64,000 nt of DNA from CAZTGZ01 sp964613385 (lineage in GTDB: Bacteria; Bacteroidota; Bacteroidia; NS11-12g; UBA9320), in contig CAZTGZ010000013.1 in assembly GCA_964613385.1 (NCBI GenBank), positions 1 through 64,000 on the forward strand, in the 5' to 3' direction. Of this stretch, positions 9,117-17,791 are shown in pieces. How positions within the stretch are numbered: the stretch's first letter is position 1; each line of letters opens with the position of its first letter. The notes below the pieces were generated by a model. The model ran no database searches. It was not told the DNA's origin and saw only the letters and a program-made list of their open reading frames with translations. The position numbers were made by a program, and so were the translations under genes.

Positions 9117-9752
9117 ATGTCAGGCACCGACCCACGAATACTCACCTTTATGGGAATCCGAAGAGCCATTGGACTGTTGGGATTCTTTTTTCCGGTAATA
9201 CTCCTGGCCGGAACATTCCTGTTTCACGATTGCCAAACCATTCAGGACTCCATTTCACACTATTACTATACGGCTTCAGGCGATTTGTTTGTCGGATTGC
9301 TGGTTGCCATTGCACTCTTTCTGATCAGCTACCGCGGCTACGATCTCATCGACAACATCATCACCAATGGTTCAGGTGTATGTGCCATAATGGTAGCGTT
9401 GCTGCCCACTTCGCGCAATGAAGATCTATTTTGCAGCATTCGGGAAGTAACCGTTAATCCGGCCCGCGAAACCGCACACTATGTTTTTGCTGCACTCTTT
9501 TTTATCCTGCTCGCCTACCTCTCCTATTTTCGATTCACTAAATCATCACCCCATCCCACCGAAAGAAAACTCATGCGTAACCGTATTTTCAGAGTCTGTG
9601 GCATCATCATCGTTTCAGCCATTATTTTGATTCCCGTAGTCGGACATTTCAACTGGATTCCGAACAGCACTTTTTGGCTAGAATGGACTGCTCTCGCGGC
9701 TTTTGGATTGTCATGGCTTACCAAAGGTGAACTGATTTACGGAGAAAAATAA
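9117..9752 (+). CDS. polytopic membrane protein, unknown
   Basis: 211 residues with about six membrane helices (roughly 15-35, 58-77, 85-100, 125-142, 162-178, 188-200). The polar motif CQTIQDSISHYYYT lies between helices 1 and 2. The arrangement resembles DUF998-like membrane proteins, but I cannot assign a family with certainty. Its stop is 2 bp before the hairpin at 9755, shared with the opposing TonB-receptor gene. Confidence 0.6.
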   Translation: MSGTDPRILTFMGIRRAIGLLGFFFPVILLAGTFLFHDCQTIQDSISHYYYTASGDLFVGLLVAIALFLISYRGYDLIDNIITNGSGVCAIMVALLPTSRNEDLFCSIREVTVNPARETAHYVFAALFFILLAYLSYFRFTKSSPHPTERKLMRNRIFRVCGIIIVSAIILIPVVGHFNWIPNSTFWLEWTALAAFGLSWLTKGELIYGEK

Positions 9753-9754
9753 AA

Positions 9755-9783
9755 TCCGGCCGGATGTAATGAACCCGGCCGGA
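9755..9783 (-). terminator. intrinsic terminator between convergent genes
   Basis: A perfect 9-bp stem, TCCGGCCGG (9755-9763) with CCGGCCGGA (9775-9783), and an 11-base loop. Read on the minus strand the hairpin is followed by TTTTATTTTTCTCC, so it best terminates the TonB-receptor transcript. It may also stop the plus-strand transcript ending at 9752. Confidence 0.8.
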
Positions 9784-9793
9784 ATGTTCAAAA

Positions 9794-12190
9794 TCAGAAT
9801 TGGGTGCTTATTGCGAGCATAAAATTTCTTCCTGCCGCAGCAATTCCGGAACTGTAAGGTTTGTACCTTCTGTCGGTTAAATTTTCAACACCACCGGAAA
9901 CAATCAAATATTCGCCGGCACTGTAAGACATTTTAACATTCAGGGTCATCCATGAAGGCGCATATGGATTTCCGTTTTTATCCGAAGCATAGATGGTGGT
10001 TTTGCTTCTTTCCTCAACATTCAGGTTGTCAAAGCTGACCTCCGCTACGTAAATAGAATACAGCTGCCATTCAAGATTTTTGTTTTTCCACCTCAATGTA
10101 CTCATACCAAATGCCGGTGCTGCATGTCTGGCCGCACTTTCACTTCCGTCGTCCATAATTTCAGTACCTTTTTGGATGCTGTATCTGGTGCTCAGCGAAA
10201 ATCCGGACTTCAATTTGCACTCCGCATTAATATTTCCGCCCATCACCTTGGTATACGAAGAGTTCTGAATGGCGTAAATTCTGCTCATCTGTCCATCGTA
10301 CACTATACTATCCTGGCCGTTAACGCTATAGGGCCTGCGCACCATTCCCTGATTTAAACGGGTATAGTAGGCATTGATGTCGATACGGAGGATCTGGCTG
10401 AAAGATCTGGAGATATTTAGCTCGCCATTCATGGCAAATTCAGCTTTTAAATCCGGATTGGGCAAAATGACTTCACCCGGTTGAAAATCGAAGAATTTCC
10501 CCATATCATCAACATTGGGAGCCCTGAATCCGGTCGAGAAATGCGTTGAAATTACCCAGGTTTCAGTAGGTCGGCAAACAGCTCCAATATTGCCCGTCAA
10601 TGCTCCTTTCTGAACTTCCACCTTCGCATAATCAAAGGGAAAAAAGTCCTTATTCTCACTAAAATCTGCCATCAGCCCGTAGTAAGAATATCTCACCCCT
10701 GCCTCCAGCGACCATTTGGAATTCAATTGATAATGATCTGAGCCATAAACGGCGTAGCTGTACCAGGCGGATTGCGGATAGCGATCAGGAACGGGAATGT
10801 CAGCCCCGGTTTGAATGTTGACAGCTTTCCCATCTGAAAACACCTCATTCAACACCGCCTCCAAACCATATCCATATTTGTGTTTTCCTCTTCTCAAATT
10901 CCAATCCACATTCAGCGCATAGGCTTCCACCACCTCCTTTTGCTCCCGGAGTCTGTAGCGTTGGCCACCACTAAAATTCCGGTCTATCCTGCTTTCTTCA
11001 AAATGCTGATTCGACAACGAAATCCTCATCCGATCATACCAGGCATTTCCCTTCCCACTTTCAACGGTTAAATGCCCCATACGCCAGATTTGAGGTCCGT
11101 AATTCCAAACCGCCGATCTCGGATTTCCATTGTTCCATTCAATCAATCTGTCATATCTCGCATAGGGTGATGTTTCCGACAAATGGTAGTTCAGTTGCCA
11201 TTTCCAGCCTCTTTTGCCCTGATAGAGTACCTTCTGCATCAGGTTCATCTGGTCATATCCCGAAGGTCGTTGTACCCTGGCATCATCATTGGTTACCACT
11301 CTGTCAGCACTGTCCATCCGCATAACATACCATGGCCTTAAATAATCCTCCGGACCATGCGAGCCCATTCTCAGATCGCCGTAATTGGAATATGTCAAGC
11401 TGGTAAGTGAAGCCCAGTCTTTACCACCGAAATTCAGGTGTATATGCGCGGTCTGTTCTTCGTTGGCACTGCTCATCCTCATGGTTGCGCTACCCTTTCG
11501 CACACCGGGTTGGGGATCCAGGGTTGAGAAGTACATTACCCCACCGATGGCGTCGCTGCCATACATTACGGAGCCTGGACCAAATAGAACCTCAGAACTT
11601 TGGATAGAAAAAGGATCCAAAGAAATAACCTGCTGCAAATTCCCCGCCCGAAATATGGCATTGTTCATTCTCACTCCATCCACCGAATACAAAAGCCTGT
11701 TGGTAGCAAAACCTCTGATCATGGGACTACCACCACCTTGCTGACTTTTTTGGATAAAAACTTCACCTGTTAAAGAAAGTAAATCAGCCGCAGTTTGAGG
11801 TTGGTAAAACGAAATTTGTTCCGAACGCATTTTATTTAAATGGATGGAACTGGAATTTCTGGGCTGCAACCACCGCGTTGCTGAAACCGTATGCTCACCC
11901 AAATCCCAGGGCTTTGGAGACAACAGAATTTGAAAACCCAATTGCTGTAAATCTTCCTGGCGGATGGATTTTCTGTAATATCCAATGGCGAAAATCTCTA
12001 CATCACCCTTGGTCTCCGGCGGCAAATACGCTTTTCCCGCGTCGTCGGTATATGATACCTTTTTGGATAACTTGTCAGAGAGCATAACATTGGAGACAGG
12101 TTTTCCGGTGATGGAATCCTTCACCCAGATTTCCTGAGCCATAACAGAACCACCCAGGCATAACCATGCCATGTATAAATATTTTTTCAT
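9794..12190 (-). CDS. TonB-dependent outer-membrane receptor (heme/siderophore type)
   Basis: 798 residues from the ATG at 12190 (MKKYLYMAW, signal peptide ending SVMAQ); an upstream in-frame extension reaches into the neighbouring gene and is rejected. Order: carboxypeptidase-regulatory-like domain (about 20-95), plug (about 115-235) with GGGSPMIRGFATNRLL, VDGVRMNN and GPGSVMYGSDAIGG, then a 22-strand-type barrel ending in the aromatic residue of ISTQF. The plug motifs are those of the hemoglobin/heme-receptor group (HmuR/HemTonB), but the ligand is not proven. It lies 74 bp downstream of a small membrane-anchored gene on the same strand. Confidence 0.93.
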   Translation of the reverse strand: MKKYLYMAWLCLGGSVMAQEIWVKDSITGKPVSNVMLSDKLSKKVSYTDDAGKAYLPPETKGDVEIFAIGYYRKSIRQEDLQQLGFQILLSPKPWDLGEHTVSATRWLQPRNSSSIHLNKMRSEQISFYQPQTAADLLSLTGEVFIQKSQQGGGSPMIRGFATNRLLYSVDGVRMNNAIFRAGNLQQVISLDPFSIQSSEVLFGPGSVMYGSDAIGGVMYFSTLDPQPGVRKGSATMRMSSANEEQTAHIHLNFGGKDWASLTSLTYSNYGDLRMGSHGPEDYLRPWYVMRMDSADRVVTNDDARVQRPSGYDQMNLMQKVLYQGKRGWKWQLNYHLSETSPYARYDRLIEWNNGNPRSAVWNYGPQIWRMGHLTVESGKGNAWYDRMRISLSNQHFEESRIDRNFSGGQRYRLREQKEVVEAYALNVDWNLRRGKHKYGYGLEAVLNEVFSDGKAVNIQTGADIPVPDRYPQSAWYSYAVYGSDHYQLNSKWSLEAGVRYSYYGLMADFSENKDFFPFDYAKVEVQKGALTGNIGAVCRPTETWVISTHFSTGFRAPNVDDMGKFFDFQPGEVILPNPDLKAEFAMNGELNISRSFSQILRIDINAYYTRLNQGMVRRPYSVNGQDSIVYDGQMSRIYAIQNSSYTKVMGGNINAECKLKSGFSLSTRYSIQKGTEIMDDGSESAARHAAPAFGMSTLRWKNKNLEWQLYSIYVAEVSFDNLNVEERSKTTIYASDKNGNPYAPSWMTLNVKMSYSAGEYLIVSGGVENLTDRRYKPYSSGIAAAGRNFMLAISTQF

Positions 12191-12264
12191 AATTTTATAT
12201 TGAATTAAATAAACTATTAAATAAAGATTCTGAATTGTCAAATTCAGCTTGCTCATAAGTTTAT

Positions 12265-12795
12265 TTATTCCGGTGGCTGAAGGGAAACACGCAAAAACAC
12301 CATCGCTATGCGTTTTTGAAGATAGGCTGACCATCTATCCGGTAATTGATTTTCATGTGCCGGACAGCTTAAAAATGGTATGACCTCATAACAGGCTTTC
12401 AGGAGATTTTGGATGAGCAGACTTTTTCCCTTTTCGAGTGGTTGTCCACCGGCAAAATCGTTCAGAAAGCTCTGGAACTTTCGGTAGAGGGTACTTTCCT
12501 TGGCATCCGGCCAAACAGTATAAACCGTTCCGGATGAATTCGATTGTACGCTGATGATATCATACATATGGCCCCTGAATCTGAACTCCTTGCTATGTTT
12601 CCACTCCAATTCCCTCTCAGATTCCCGGGTTATCTGAAGCTGAATGAATTCTCTATTAGATACACCTGAAAGAAATTTGGACCTGGCTTCTTTTTTAGCC
12701 AGCCGCCTGGCATGGTCAAACCCCGCCTTGTACAAGACAGGTGGCGCCACCAGGGTAAGAATCAATATGCAGGCTATGAGCTTTTGAATATTCAA
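12265..12795 (-). CDS. small membrane-anchored protein upstream of TonB receptor, unknown
   Basis: About 176 residues if the TTG at 12795 is used; there is no ATG anywhere near the 5' end. The N-terminal helix (residues 4-22) is a signal or anchor. A conserved-looking block EFRFRGHMYDIISV (about 70-83) and a CPAH motif near the C-terminus are visible. Short proteins of this layout (anchor, then an EF-x-G-x-MYD block) are found in Bacteroidota beside metal or TonB transport genes, so a helper role for the receptor is an inference. The TTG start overlaps a TAATTTTG promoter-like element, so the real start may be a little further in. Confidence 0.6.
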   Translation of the reverse strand: MNIQKLIACILILTLVAPPVLYKAGFDHARRLAKKEARSKFLSGVSNREFIQLQITRESERELEWKHSKEFRFRGHMYDIISVQSNSSGTVYTVWPDAKESTLYRKFQSFLNDFAGGQPLEKGKSLLIQNLLKACYEVIPFLSCPAHENQLPDRWSAYLQKRIAMVFLRVSLQPPE

Positions 12796-13070
12796 AATTA
12801 TAAAATATTGTCGTTGAGTTGATGGGTTACCGAATAAATCCGGTGCCCATTCCTATGATAATAATCTCAGAACGAACCTCAAATCATTTGAATTCAATTT
12901 TTTGCTTTAACCACGCATAAATGCCTTGTTCAATTTTGAATCAAAAGAATGGTAGTGGTCCCATGAGATCAGCAAACAAATAACATCCGCCGCATGACGA
13001 ACTGCTTCTTTCATCATTTTGGTTGACAATCGGCAATAATAATCTTATCTTTGCAGCCATTTTAACAAAA
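12796..13070. other. intergenic region upstream of tRNA-Met
   Basis: About 275 bp without a credible gene. It holds the promoter of the tRNA (13023-13053) and, on the minus strand, a TAATTTTG element at 12793-12800 for the small membrane-protein gene. Confidence 0.5.
13023..13053 (+). promoter_or_regulatory. Bacteroidota-type promoter of tRNA-Met
   Basis: A -33 TTG (13023-13025) and a perfect -7 TATCTTTG (13046-13053) followed by C are separated by 20 bp, the spacing expected for the Bacteroidota primary sigma factor. The tRNA begins 17 bp after the -7 element. Confidence 0.75.
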
Positions 13071-13144
13071 GGCGGGGTAGCTCAGATGGTTAGAGCGTAG
13101 GATTCATAACCCTAAGGTCGGCGGTTCGATCCCGCTCCCCGCTA
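13071..13144 (+). tRNA. tRNA-Met (CAT), elongator type
   Basis: A 74-base cloverleaf: acceptor GGCGGGG pairs with CCCCGCT (first pair G-U), D stem GCTC/GAGC, anticodon loop TTCATAA with anticodon CAT, 5-base variable loop, T stem GGCGG/CCGCT with loop TTCGATC, discriminator A. The last pair of the anticodon stem is an A-C mismatch. CCA is not encoded. The first pair is G-U rather than the C-A mismatch of bacterial initiator tRNA, so this is an elongator Met tRNA; a lysidine-modified Ile tRNA is less likely. Confidence 0.93.
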
Positions 13145-13271
13145 CAAAAGTTCTCATACTTAAAGATATTCAACGACCCTAAGTATCTTCCATTTCCATT
13201 GTATTTAATATCCATGTCTCGCTTCAATCACCTGAATAGGTTCTTCCTTTAACCTGTTGAATAACAGCCTT

Positions 13272-13970
13272 ATGTTGGAAATATTCAGTCTCAAAGGATT
13301 TCAATTACAGCACGGAAATTCAAGCCAGAAAATTGGAACCGACGCCTTGCTTCTGGGGGCATTGGCGCGAAATTCCGGCACCCAAATACTCGATGTAGGC
13401 TGCGGCTGCGGTATCATTGGATGCATGATGGCTCAAAGATTTCCGGAGGCAACAGTTCATCTCATCGATTCTGATACCCTCAGCATAGCGGAGACCAGAC
13501 AGAATATCCGTTCTGTCCCTTTTTCCGGGCGATTGCGGGCATACACATCCCGATTTCAGGACTTTATTCCGGTGATGCCAATAGATGCAGTGGTCTGCAA
13601 CCCGCCTTACTTTCAAAACAACCTGTTGTCGCCTGATCCCCGGAAATCAGCCGCTCGTCATAATGTAGACTTCAACATCCGTGAGTTATTTGCTAAAATG
13701 AGCGAAATCGGAAGCCCTCAACTCATTGTAAATCTGGTGATTCCCTACGACCTGAAGGCCTATTGCATCGAATGTGCATTTTATGCGCATTTACATCCTT
13801 TTTACATCATGGATATCCAGCATAATCCATCCAAACCTATGGTCCGAAGCGTGATCTCCTTTGGCCGGAAAATGCAGCCCCGCAGAAAAGAGATCCTTTG
13901 CATATATAACGGGCAGATTTACAGCCAGGAATACGTGGAACTCATGCAGCCTTATTTGCTGAATATTTGA
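13272..13970 (+). CDS. trmN6: tRNA1(Val) A37 N6-methyltransferase-like (TrmN6/YfiC)
   Basis: 232 residues from the ATG at 13272 (a TTG at 13257 is in frame but unneeded). The N-terminal FQLQHGNSSQKIGTDALLLGA is the YfiC-type opening. The SAM loop is ILDVGCGCGIIGCMMAQ, and NPPY in AVVCNPPYFQNN is the catalytic motif of N6-adenine methyltransferases. E. coli TrmN6 methylates A37 of tRNA1(Val). The length fits the family (about 235-245). It follows the tRNA-Met gene by 127 bp; I see no functional link beyond proximity. Confidence 0.88.
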   Translation: MLEIFSLKGFQLQHGNSSQKIGTDALLLGALARNSGTQILDVGCGCGIIGCMMAQRFPEATVHLIDSDTLSIAETRQNIRSVPFSGRLRAYTSRFQDFIPVMPIDAVVCNPPYFQNNLLSPDPRKSAARHNVDFNIRELFAKMSEIGSPQLIVNLVIPYDLKAYCIECAFYAHLHPFYIMDIQHNPSKPMVRSVISFGRKMQPRRKEILCIYNGQIYSQEYVELMQPYLLNI

Positions 13971-13994
13971 TTTCTATATTTATAACTATCTTTG
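13966..13994 (+). promoter_or_regulatory. promoter of lipoprotein gene 14008
   Basis: A -33 TTTG (13966-13969) and a perfect -7 TATCTTTG (13987-13994) plus C, 17 bp apart. The first ATG is 13 bp downstream, so the leader is very short. Confidence 0.65.
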
Positions 13995-14007
13995 CCATAA
14001 CTGCGAC

Positions 14008-14733
14008 ATGATGAAACTTTCAGGCATATTGATGGCTCTTTGTACTTTTTCCTTGCTCCTGCAAAACTGCAAAGATCCGGAACCGGCGCCCGGAGTTAAT
14101 TTTAGCGGAAGACTGCTAGTAGATTGTGAACATCCTGAACCGGTTTCCGGTGTGGTGCTGAGTATCTGGGAAAACACGAGAATCCTGGGTCCCGGTGACA
14201 CGTTACCTGCGAAATTAATTGGAAACACAACGACCGATGCAGATGGATATTTTGTGTATCGTTATACATTCGATTCTGTGCCGATGAGTCTGATTATGAA
14301 AGACAAAGATGGCGAAGAAGTGATTCTGGCCAGTGGTGTTTTCGGAATACACAACATCATCAACTCCTGGAACAATACCGTTGCCGATTTGCTCCGCGAC
14401 GGAAATATCGCCAAGGGAAAATTCGAAATTACACCGCCCTCTTCCTGGTCATCCGGCGATTCTGTGGTTATTTCTTTGAGCCATAAACACAAACCGGGTG
14501 CTTTTAGTACCACTATGTACCACGGACAAATGCAGTCGGTATTAGTAGAAGGTATCCGGGCATTTAACCGGGTAATGGACAATCAAGACAAACTCACCAT
14601 CCGAGACCGAAAATTCTGTTTTCCTGTAACGGCAACCTGGTATGCTTCCGGCAAGCCCACGGAAAAAACTTACCTGATTCCGACACAAACCTGCCAGCCG
14701 GATCTGGAACAACTTTTTCACATCGTTTTTTGA
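14008..14733 (+). CDS. lipoprotein with carboxypeptidase-regulatory-like beta domain
   Basis: 241 residues. Two consecutive ATG codons (14008, 14011) precede a signal sequence ending in LLLQNC, a likely lipobox (Cys 21). Residues about 30-100 look like a beta-sandwich regulatory domain (VNFSGRLLVDC, TTTDADGYFVYRY), similar to carboxypeptidase-regulatory domains. The remainder is beta-rich with no recognised family. Probably an envelope lipoprotein; role unknown. The next gene starts 7 bp after its stop. Confidence 0.65.
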   Translation: MMKLSGILMALCTFSLLLQNCKDPEPAPGVNFSGRLLVDCEHPEPVSGVVLSIWENTRILGPGDTLPAKLIGNTTTDADGYFVYRYTFDSVPMSLIMKDKDGEEVILASGVFGIHNIINSWNNTVADLLRDGNIAKGKFEITPPSSWSSGDSVVISLSHKHKPGAFSTTMYHGQMQSVLVEGIRAFNRVMDNQDKLTIRDRKFCFPVTATWYASGKPTEKTYLIPTQTCQPDLEQLFHIVF

Positions 14734-14740
14734 GGAATCT

Positions 14741-15268
14741 TTGAAAATCTATTTCAACAGAAGAAAAATCCTATACACCCTTCTATTGTTTTTTTTATTG
14801 GGTTGCATTTGCCTGACTCTTTGTATCTATGGAATGACCCTGCCTGCCGAACCCATGGCGCTGGTCGGTATTCTGGGGTTATTGCCCATTATTTTATTGT
14901 TGGGTTTGCTCATTAAATTCTATCATAGCAGCCAATTCCCGGCCATACAATTCCACGAAAATTCTCTGTCCATTCAGCATTTCCCCGGATTTGACACAGA
15001 AACTGAGTATAGGGAAATCACGGGTGCCGCCATTATCCGTTTTCAGCGAAGTGAGCGCGTGGTGGTTTATGTAAAAGATCCGGCCCACTGGATGCAGTCT
15101 CAACCAATGGCTTACCAAAGTATCCTGCGCTGGAATGACCGTTTGTTTCAAAGTCCATTGTGCTTGTCATTCACTTTCACGGATTCCAATCCGGTTGAAA
15201 TCATGCAGCTTTTTCAAAAGCATATACCTCATTTGGCGGGGGGTGAGACATTTGAAAACAACCGTTGA
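14741..15268 (+). CDS. two-helix membrane protein with PH-like tail (STM3941-like)
   Basis: 175 residues starting at TTG 14741; a GAGGAA ribosome-binding site 4-9 bp upstream supports this start, and no ATG lies before the first helix. Two membrane helices (about 10-33 and 40-60) are followed by a soluble beta-rich domain of about 110 residues. That pattern fits the STM3941-type family of unknown function. It probably forms an operon with the preceding lipoprotein. Nothing else is evident in the 128 bp that follow. Confidence 0.6.
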   Translation: MKIYFNRRKILYTLLLFFLLGCICLTLCIYGMTLPAEPMALVGILGLLPIILLLGLLIKFYHSSQFPAIQFHENSLSIQHFPGFDTETEYREITGAAIIRFQRSERVVVYVKDPAHWMQSQPMAYQSILRWNDRLFQSPLCLSFTFTDSNPVEIMQLFQKHIPHLAGGETFENNR

Positions 15269-15395
15269 GTCTGTTGTAGCAATTTTTGGTTCGTAGTTTT
15301 CTGCTGAAATTTACGCTCAGTGGTCTAGTCGGAAATTAATTTTACCGTATTCGAGTTCCGAAACTATCAATTAAACCAACACACATCTATGCGAA

Positions 15396-15920
15396 TCAAT
15401 TTCCTGCGAAGATTGTACCAAATATACCTACAGCCAGCTCTGCCCAAATAAGAAAGAAAACAGCCAGAATAGCGCCAAATAAAACAATTCTATTCGTCAT
15501 GGATTTCACCTTTCTTAAGACAAGTTCAAATAGCAATCCCACAATAAATAACATGAGGCCCATTATTACGAAATCCAGCACACCCCAATCAACTTCTTCA
15601 CTAAACTGCATGGCAATTAAAGGAATAAATAATATACCAATGGCTGTTGCCATGATAAATCTGAGTCTCTTATTTTTTTGTAACATATTTATTGATTTTA
15701 GATTTGTTAACTGAGTGATATTTCCGATCAAAGCAGGTCTGAACAGTAGCATTACCTCTTTGATAAATATCCACTTTGCATTTCGTCTACCGAATTTCTC
15801 CGAATCATTATTGAATCTCTCCAACAAATCTCCTTCAATTTCCTCTTGAAAATCTGGATGACAGAACCATCTGAAAAGGTTCAGAAAAAATCTTGGAGGT
15901 TTGTTTTCATTGGCTGTCAT
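15396..15920 (-). CDS. permease-prefix-domain membrane protein
   Basis: 174 residues. Residues 8-75 (PPRFFLNLFRWFCHPDFQEE onwards, with IEGDLLERF) match the permease prefix domain 2 that normally precedes FtsX/MacB-like ABC permeases in Bacteroidota and sits next to PadR regulators. Here the rest holds only about three membrane helices (87-102, 112-132, 143-167) and no FtsX or MacB domain. It starts inside the stop of the PadR gene (shared base at 15920), so it is translationally coupled. It is either a shortened relative or a regulator-linked membrane partner. Confidence 0.7.
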   Translation of the reverse strand: MTANENKPPRFFLNLFRWFCHPDFQEEIEGDLLERFNNDSEKFGRRNAKWIFIKEVMLLFRPALIGNITQLTNLKSINMLQKNKRLRFIMATAIGILFIPLIAMQFSEEVDWGVLDFVIMGLMLFIVGLLFELVLRKVKSMTNRIVLFGAILAVFFLIWAELAVGIFGTIFAGN

Positions 15921-16252
15921 TATGAAAACTTTAATTCGATTTGTGGAATAGCATTAAAAAGTGAAACTCTTTGCTCTTTGTTATCTCTTAATATCTGCTT
16001 ACCTGTTGAAGTAATTTTATAAAATCTCTTTCTTTTGCCGCCTCTAACCTTGGTTGCCTCACCAAATTCTGATTTCAATAGTCCCTTTTCTTCCAGTCTT
16101 TTTAACACTGTTTGGAGAGCCCCTAAACTCACATTTCTTTGTATTCTGCTTTGAATCTCATCTATGATACTTATCCCATAAGCTTTTCCGTCAAGGATAG
16201 CCACTGTGAGCAGAACAATTTCTTCAAATTCGCCTAAATGATATTGACTCAT
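15920..16252 (-). CDS. PadR-family transcriptional regulator
   Basis: 110 residues, a single PadR winged-helix domain: LGEFEEIVLLTVAIL, AYGISIIDEI, VSLGALQTVLKRLEEKGLL, then the wing RGGKRKRFYKIT. It lacks the long C-terminal dimerisation helices, as in the short PadR-s2 group. It likely represses its own operon with the prefix-domain gene. A perfect inverted repeat lies immediately upstream (16296-16311). Confidence 0.92.
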   Translation of the reverse strand: MSQYHLGEFEEIVLLTVAILDGKAYGISIIDEIQSRIQRNVSLGALQTVLKRLEEKGLLKSEFGEATKVRGGKRKRFYKITSTGKQILRDNKEQRVSLFNAIPQIELKFS

Positions 16253-16265
16253 TACCCTTATATTT

Positions 16266-16311
16266 ACTACAAATATGGTTATTTATTTTGATATAAACTA
16301 CATTTGTAGTT
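16266..16311. promoter_or_regulatory. probable PadR operator region
   Basis: AACTACA (16296-16302), two bases, TGTAGTT (16305-16311) form a perfect 7-2-7 inverted repeat. A third half-site, ACTACAAAT, lies at 16266-16274, mirrored by ATTTGTAGT at 16302-16310. The repeats sit 14-59 bp upstream of the PadR start. The TACA..TGTA core is compatible with PadR-type operators. Confidence 0.55.
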
Positions 16312-16512
16312 ATTATTCGATTAATTCGTAGATATGTTCTATGGATTCCTTCGTGATACGTGAGAACCCGCAATATTCATCTTACTTAATTCCAGTTCTG
16401 CCTGAAGGAAACAACAGTCGATGGATCATGTTCACCATACGAAACTTCATCCTAAACACATATTGTGATCAAAGAACCAATTCAATAAAGCTTCGCAGGT
16501 TTAATAAGATAT

Positions 16513-17577
16513 TCAATCCGATAAATGAAAATTATACTTCACAAATGACTCACCATTAAATTGATATAAAGCTACACCGTCAACTACAAACCAGAGCTCA
16601 CCGTTATGATCTTTGAAAATTGTCCAAATGGCAAGTCCAGGGAGCCCGTCTTTCAGGGAATAATTCGTCAGATTCGAGCCATCATACTTCCATACACCGG
16701 CATCCATGGTTCCAAACCATAAATGGCCGTTTACGTCTTCGTTTATGGTCCAGGGTCTGGCTAAAGTTCCTTCTTTTCCGGGCAGTTTCTTTAAAAAATC
16801 CGGATTTGACAATCCTTTCGTTTCGGTAAAATTGATGAAGTCGCTTCCATTGAACTTAAACAGTCCGGCTCCGTTATTACCGGCCCAAATTTGACCAGAT
16901 CGGTCCTGAAAAAGTGCTCTCACAGCTGCCTTATCCAAACCATCCGTTGCGTAATACTTTAGCGTATGCCCATCAAAACTACAAACTCCCTTTTCTTGTG
17001 TACCAAACCAGATTGTCCCAGAGCGATCCAACAAAGTGGAATATACACTGTAAGGTCTTTTCCTATCGTAGGCAGACGGTCTGCATGTATCAGGATGGAT
17101 AGTGAATCTGGTAAATGTTTTACCGTCATAATGACATAATCCAAGTTGCGTCCCAAAGATAAGGCAGCCTTCTTTTGGGGTAAATTTTCCGAATGTTGCA
17201 TTTTCGATAATACCTGTATAATCCGTAAAGGAAACTCCGTTAAAACTGCAAACGCCATCTCTTGTAGTAAACCATAAAATATCATTCACATCTTGCTCAA
17301 TTTTCAGAACATAATTGCTCAACAAGCCGTGTTCTTCGGTCAAATGAACCAGCTTTTTTCCGTCGTATCTATAAACCCCATCTCCATTGCAAGCGTACCA
17401 AAAATGACCGCTCTTATCCTGAAATATGCAGCCGATATTCGTTCCAAGATTTGTGGCAGAATCTCCAAAGAAGGAAGAGTCTGAAGGTGTTCCGACCGGA
17501 ATTACATTTTGTGCCTGGCAACATATCATCAAAACGAACACGATAAAATTCAGTACTGTCTTACAAAGCATTTGCAT
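16513..17577 (-). CDS. secreted two-component-regulator propeller (Reg_prop) protein
   Basis: 354 residues from the ATG at 17577, which begins directly at a signal peptide ending in CCQAQ; in-frame ATGs at 17601 and 17634 would put charged residues in front of it. The whole mature protein is six or so Reg_prop blades of the form F-x-D-x-x-G-x-x-W followed by GVxxFxGxxFxxY (for example DRSGTIWFGTQEKGVCSFDG). Such propellers normally form the sensor of hybrid two-component systems. Here no transmembrane, kinase or DNA-binding part follows, so it is a stand-alone periplasmic or surface propeller. Confidence 0.85.
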   Translation of the reverse strand: MQMLCKTVLNFIVFVLMICCQAQNVIPVGTPSDSSFFGDSATNLGTNIGCIFQDKSGHFWYACNGDGVYRYDGKKLVHLTEEHGLLSNYVLKIEQDVNDILWFTTRDGVCSFNGVSFTDYTGIIENATFGKFTPKEGCLIFGTQLGLCHYDGKTFTRFTIHPDTCRPSAYDRKRPYSVYSTLLDRSGTIWFGTQEKGVCSFDGHTLKYYATDGLDKAAVRALFQDRSGQIWAGNNGAGLFKFNGSDFINFTETKGLSNPDFLKKLPGKEGTLARPWTINEDVNGHLWFGTMDAGVWKYDGSNLTNYSLKDGLPGLAIWTIFKDHNGELWFVVDGVALYQFNGESFVKYNFHLSD

Positions 17578-17791
17578 ATAAATTAATGGGTATCTATCCA
17601 TTGATTTGCCTTTAACTGCCGTTGAGATGGTCATTTCCATTCACATGATTGAAATTACCTCTTTTTCAAGAGAAGCTCAAATAATTTCGATCACAAAACA
17701 TTCAATCCATTCTATTTAGACAAGCCCAACCATAGGTCTTCAGCATAAAATAATATTACGGAAATTCCAACGAACTAATCAACAAACCATA

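Noticed and set aside
11385..11744. 119-codon open frame on the plus strand
   Set aside because: It lies antisense within the TonB-receptor plug region, has no recognisable features, and the minus-strand protein is certain.
13145..13200. terminator after tRNA-Met (ATACTT...AAGTAT)
   Set aside because: Only six A/T-rich pairs with a loop of about 20 bases and no following T run.
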